A stretch of DNA of 64,000 nt from Tetrapyrgos nigripes. Taxonomy: Eukaryota > Basidiomycota > Agaricomycetes > Agaricales > Campanellaceae. Position numbers and translations under genes: made by a program. The DNA is taken from assembly GCA_013368315.1 (NCBI GenBank), contig JAACJM010000231.1, positions 62,001 through 126,000 on the forward strand, read 5' to 3'. Below the pieces are notes generated by a model. The model searched no databases. It saw only the letters and a program-made list of their open reading frames with translations, and was not told the origin of the DNA. Positions 59,278 to 64,000 of this stretch are shown here, one piece after another. Numbering within the stretch: position 1 is the first letter of the stretch; each line of letters opens with the position of its first letter.

Positions 59278-59754
59278 AAGAATTTGGTGAACAGAAATTT
59301 AGAACTGAGAACCATTGTTATGAACAATTACTATGCACTGCTTCGTACCAATACCCCTTACATTTCTTATTCGCTGTGCCTTTGCACATCTTGACTATGA
59401 CACGATTTGAACATGGACTCGTTGCACCATCAGCGAGGTCAATGACACTGGTGCATCGACCGTGAAGTGAGGTATGGGTTGTTTTCTTCCAGTGGTAGGA
59501 GTACCGAGGCGTCATGGACATCGCGCACACTGTATGACAGAGGAGAGAGTGGGGCAGAATGGGCAGAGAAATCAGTTTACATTACGAGCTTTTATAGCTG
59601 TACTGTACAGGACATCTTTTGTACTACGCAGAGGGGAGCAATGGACTCGAATACAGTGGAAGATAAGGTAATAAAACAGTAGACCAAGCCAAAAACAGAC
59701 AACAATCAAAAAAGGGAAAATTTCGATTGTTAAATGAGGCTATGGCAAACAGAA

Positions 59755-59909
59755 AAGCGAGGAGTTTCGATTTTTAGTAGTTGCGAAGTTCGGAGTTGCG
59801 ACCTGATCCGGCTGCCGGACGGAGTTGCGATCCCAGTTGCGGTTGCGATTGCGGTTGCGATTGCGATTTTCGAATTTCGCTGGTGTCGAAGTCCTGGTCT
59901 TACTGAGTG
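59755..59909 (-). repeat. Plavaka-type terminus: CACT end and TCGCAAC block
   Basis: Read on the minus strand from 59909, the sequence is CACTCAGTAAGACCAGGACT, then CTTCGACACCAGCG, then repeated (A)TCGCAAC/CGCAACC words, then AATCGAAACTC. A CACT start followed by short subterminal repeats is the terminal structure of CACTA-class elements. It lies upstream of the minus-strand Plavaka gene cluster and so should be its 5' end. The partner end is not certain; see 17100-17260. Confidence 0.55.
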
Positions 59910-61388
59910 TTTGTAATTGATAGTATAGTAGCTTTCTATTGAAAGTTACATTTCTATCTACTACACTCGAGAGCCCTATCAGGCCACCCTTATTTCAGAC
60001 TGCAATCAACTCAACCATAATCAACCACCCTGAGGTTGATTGGAATGACTCTGAGCTTTATCTTTAGCTTCTCTGCCACCCTGCTAATGAGATTGAATGG
60101 TTTGGACGCTTGAGCCTTTTGTGAGTGTCCGTTTCTTCCTATGCGACCCGTTATTTATCGTTTTTGTGTCCGTGGTCCCATCATCCAATAGGGGATTGCT
60201 ATTCCTGCCCGTCCGAGTACCACCAGAAATGCGTCCAGGATTGATCCCTGTAGCACAAGATATAATTGGTAAGCTGGAGGTCGTTATTGTTCCCGTTGAT
60301 AATCATTGCCTCTTCCTTGGAGTGTTTGGTAGTGGGGTCCTGACTGCTGGGGTGAGGTATCAGGTTGCGTGGATATTGTTTTGCTGTTGCTTTCTCTTGT
60401 ACTTCCTTTCTGCAGTCTTGGTTAAATCATGTTTCATCTATACCTGTATGTTTGATCCCTTTGGTCTTGTTGTCACAAATTTACAGAATACATGAAGTTT
60501 TGAAGTGAATTGTAAGGATTGTCCGACATTCACCCGAGATGAATCATTCTGCAACTTAGGGTCAAAGATGTTTATGACATTAAATTTACCGTTTCTTTCT
60601 CAAATTCCTGTTTTGGGGAGGGCGAGGAAGCCCATTGTGACAAAATACAGACCAGGAGTGTTGGTTTCGAAAATTTTTGTCCCATTCTTTAAAGGTGTCT
60701 TGGGCCATGACGGTTCTTCCAACTTATGGGAGCATCCAAGTGAGTTCCAATAACTTCAGCGCTTTAGTGATACTAGACAGTACTCAGTTGAGGTTAAGTC
60801 TTTTGTTCAGGGTCCGAGTAAGTACACATATAACACACTTGTTTATGAAGATGTCTAATTTTTCTTCAGCCTGGTATTAGATAAGGACAATGCTAGAGCT
60901 CCTCCTTCAACTAGAGCCTTCATCTTTTGTGAGACGTTTCTTGACAGGAATCATACTCTGGGGGGATGTTTTTATTGCCTGCATGACAGGCCGGGTCTCT
61001 ATGGAACTGAAAGACGATGTACTATACTATTTCAAAGAAGTGTTCAAGGGGGATGACGCGTGACAGTCAAGGAGTTCAGTTCATTTTAAGCTCATTTATG
61101 GCCCAGTTCATACAGATATTACTACTTATGTATGTAAAGTCAAAGTGAACTGATTTGCAGGCCGTCAGTATGGAACTCAAAGGACTGGAGTACAATGCTG
61201 CTGGCAGTGATGATGAAGACAGCACCAATGACAAAAAACTTACCATGAATAACTTACAGATTGTAGCCAATAGTCATATGACGCAAATTTTTCGTTTTTC
61301 GGGCCTCAAAATAGCCCGGAAATAGGTAGTTGGTCAATCAGTTCATTCTGTGTGCATTATGCGTGACGAACTATAAAAATTGAACAGT
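59910..61388. other. No recognised gene
   Basis: Plus-strand segments such as LLFLPVRVPPEMRPGLIPVA (about 60199-60258) and GVLGHDGSSNLWEHPSEF (about 60696-60750) look like coding sequence with short introns, but I recognise no family. It could be a decayed host gene. Confidence 0.3.
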
Positions 61389-61727
61389 TCAGTCATCACC
61401 GTTATGCGTGACTGAACACTTCTTCGAAATAGTACAGTATTCCAACTTCCCATTAGAAATTCCAATTCTGAGAACTTTGCTGTGAGTACTCACCCATCCC
61501 GTCTCACACTGCGGGTTTTTACAGCATATAGTCAGTAATTTGTCTTGCTTTTGCTGATCTGTTGCTGGCATACCACAGGTGCAATTCCGCAGATCAAAAG
61601 CGAAAGTAGTTCGTACTCGACCTCGGGTGGTTCTACTTGTTATGCGAGTAGCAGCACCATGCGCTGACCACTGCGCCTGGTCCTCAATTGAGTCCCATTC
61701 GCTGGGTTGCTTTTTCTTTTTGGCCAT
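61389..61727 (-). pseudogene. Short Cys-rich fragment
   Basis: MAKKKKQPSEWDSIEDQAQW start, then CTCGMPATDQQ ... CCKNPQCETGWVS. The cysteine spacing resembles the first half of the PHD-like or zinc-ribbon modules in mushroom transposon proteins. After WVSTHSK there is a likely intron donor and no continuation was found. Confidence 0.4.
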
Positions 61728-62050
61728 GGCGAGCAAAGATGGAGGTGAGTCCGCCCACTAGTTGACGTTCTCTGACCTCCGTCGACGTCGAGCAGCACCT
61801 CCACAGGTTCTTCTTAGATGCTCAGTTGGATACCATGAGGAAAACTTTGGCCAGACCTGACCTCCTCTCTCCCCCCCTACCTGATGTGCCGGATATGTAG
61901 CCTGCCTCCCCCTTGAACGAGTCCTAAAAGCCACCATCAGGCTTAAATTTTGGGGTTTTTTTTTTTCCTGCTTGTGTTTTTTGTCCCTGTGCACCTCTTC
62001 CCCCATAGGGAAAGTCACAGCAAAGAATAGCTCTTAATCTTAACAACGTA

Positions 62051-62340
62051 GGTTAGCTGGTCTTTCGCAAAGCCTTATCTTTGATTCTCTAGTACACTTT
62101 TTATAAAAGCTCATGTGACTTTAGACACTTTTCAAAACCTCTTGCGCTTTGCCATCAACCACCCTATTGAGCGCTAAAGACCAAGTTGTGAAGATCTTAT
62201 CTAGGCGCTCAAACTGTATTACATCAAGGTCAGCAGGTCTTTCGCAAGACCTTATCTTTGATGCTTCATTGCGCTTTACATAGACACTCATGTGACTTTA
62301 GACACTTTTCAAACTTCTTGCGATTTACCACCAACTATCA
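62051..62340. repeat. Diverged tandem duplication upstream of the second NLR
   Basis: ctggtctttcgcaaagcctt...actcatgtgactttagacacttttcaaa at 62051-62165 recurs at 62228-62340, offset 177 bp. It spans the presumptive promoter of the NLR starting at 62359. Confidence 0.8.
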
Positions 62341-62358
62341 TTCGACGAGAGGCGGGCT

Positions 62359-64000
62359 ATGAACAGTGTCAAGCAGAAATTTACGAAGGGAAAGAAAGAC
62401 AAAAAAGTGGATGATATAGGTAGGAAAAGTCAATGGATATGCTCTCAATCAAGACCTCATACACATTTATTCAGGAGGGAATCCTGTTGAGGATAATATT
62501 AATCAGAGCCAGATTGCAGGCCCCGAAGCAGTCCAATCAAGTATGTATACTACCACTGGTTTTATTTCCGAATTCACGGACAACCTGACTGAACAAAACA
62601 AACGCAAAAAACTGGCATTAACAGGTCAGTGTGAATAATACTTCAGAAAATCAACTGTGAATTTAATTCTGTATGAAATCTAGATCCAGATACTGGTCTA
62701 GTTGGCAGAGCAACTGAGAAGGAAACTTATCTCGATGGTCAAATTCCACAACGACCAAGGATCACTGCAGGGAGAGACGTGCATATGAACAATGTCCAGG
62801 GTAACCAGAACCAGACAATCAACAATGATTATCGCCAGACAGGTATCCAATATTTTATTGTTCACGAGTTTAATACTTATTTGATCATCAATTAACACAG
62901 GAGGAAATAATACTTTTGTCATGGTGGATATGAATACAAGTAGGTTGACTCACTCTGAATAATTTATGAAAAACTAGAACTGTACACTTACAATCAACAG
63001 TGTATAACATCAAGAAGTGGATCAATGCACCTGATTCATCTTTCAATTTCAATGCTGCATATGACAACATGACAAAGGGCACTGGAGAGTGGCTCCTCAA
63101 TGACTCCAGATTGATTCAATGGAAGGAAAGTGGAGGGCTACTCTGGCTTCAAGGCAAAGGTAGACTTGACTTAATTTAATGCAAATCAATGTCCTGATGA
63201 GATCATGTTCTAGCTGGTTCTGGAAAGACTTTTCTGCTGTAAGTATTCTGACTTTCAAAAAGGAAATTCTATGAAAATCCATTAATTTTCAATCCTTTAG
63301 CACCAAAGCCATTACTAGTCTTAAGGCTGACAATCATGATGTCCTCTATTTCTATTTTGATACTCGAGATCAAAGCAAAGCCAAAGCAACCTATAAAGGA
63401 ATGCTTGCTTCCCTTATGCTGGATATGGGCCTTCAATTCAATCAAGCTCAGTTGATGAATCTTTATGAGAAATACAACTCAGGAAGGACTCAAATGCCAG
63501 CTGATGCTATGAAGTCTACATTGTTGGATTTTCTCAGGCAGAAGTCTTCATCTATGTTCATCTTTGTAGATGCATTTGATGAATGTGACAATCAGGAGCA
63601 GCATCCAGTGACAGAATTTATTCAACAGCTACTGGTGCAAGGCTTAAAGATTCATATTTGTGTCAGCTGCAGATATCCAGCTAATCATATTGGAATGAAA
63701 TGCTGGTACTTATGAGATATCTCTCAACCCAGAGGTTGTAGAGGGAGATATAGAGATATATATCCAACAATCTCTTCAATCCAGGCCATTATTTGTCAAT
63801 ATCAAAGAGGAAGTAACAGAGGCCCTGTTGCATGGTTCTCATGGACAGTAAGTATTATTTTTCTGATTCAATCTGTTTAGTAGCTAATACTGTAAAGGAT
63901 TCGATGGGTAGATTGCCAAATTCAATATTTCCACCAGCTAGGGTCAGGGCGAGCAATCAGGAAAGCTCTGAAAAGTCTACCAAAAACCTTGGAGGAAACT
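62359..64000 (+). pseudogene. NACHT NLR, paralogue of the first gene, frameshifted; 3' end outside window
   Basis: Exons read 62359-62419, 62475-62624, 62684-62842, 62901-62939, 63001-63159, 63214-63238, 63301-63846 and from 63898. The N-terminus is basic (MNSVKQKFTKGKKDKK). Before NACHT lies an Asn/Gln-rich segment, GRDVHMNNVQGNQNQTINN. The Walker A motif GKAGSGKT spans a junction into a 25-nt exon (63214-63238), and Walker B is FVDAFDEC (about 63569). From 63352 it matches 1-660 closely, with the same intron after HGQ. One extra A in the run at 63698-63700 (gaaatgc against gaatgc in the first copy) shifts the frame, giving a stop at 63713-63715, and the original frame then continues open. 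The ankyrin part is beyond the window. Confidence 0.85.

Overview
This window reads as a repeat-rich block from a basidiomycete, most likely an agaricomycete mushroom. The evidence is very short GT-AG introns (about 50-60 nt), transposases of the KDZ type with CxC cysteine clusters, a Plavaka transposase, a Tad-like LINE and NACHT-ankyrin NLR genes. I see no intact housekeeping gene, so genus cannot be inferred.

Layout. Positions 1-2461 hold the 3' part of a NACHT-ankyrin NLR with near-identical 99-bp ankyrin units. Positions 4.0-6.5 kb are a frameshifted low-complexity coding remnant. A 9.1-kb full-length LINE with a target-site duplication and a 31-nt poly(A) occupies 7024-16116. A possible LTR remnant and a TCGCAAC-rich block follow. 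Positions 17.8-23.8 kb hold a divergent pair: a large minus-strand transposon protein and a small plus-strand protein. From 24.1 kb a CxC5/CxC6 KDZ transposase pseudogene begins, and it is cut by a 22,569-bp element (24774-47342). The pseudogene resumes in frame at 47346 and runs to about 48.9 kb.

The 22.6-kb element has terminal repeats of over 1.2 kb that look about 99% identical, CACTG ends and a 3-bp TTA target duplication. Its arms carry an array of GTGAC-N-GTCACAGTA palindromes and 9-bp TCTGCC minisatellites. The left arm is interrupted by a foldback element that itself contains a pogo-like element. The right arm is interrupted by a 652-bp pogo-like MITE. The interior carries a CxC2-KDZ transposase with its catalytic acidic residues, an upstream protein resembling the RNase H1 N-terminal (viroplasmin) domain, an unknown helical protein, and an unknown minus-strand gene.

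Positions 50.2-51.6 kb hold remnants of a PDR-type ABC transporter and an AGC-type protein kinase. Positions 51.8-59.9 kb hold a minus-strand Plavaka-type cluster of four genes ending in a CACT terminus at 59909. The window closes with a second NACHT NLR (62359-64000) that matches the first one as a direct repeat about 63.35 kb away, so the whole transposon block lies between two NLR paralogues.

Most premature stops in recognisable genes are TGA where the family normally has arginine. This points to CpG deamination at CGA codons as the main decay process. Family names are from recognition of motifs by eye, and no database search was possible.
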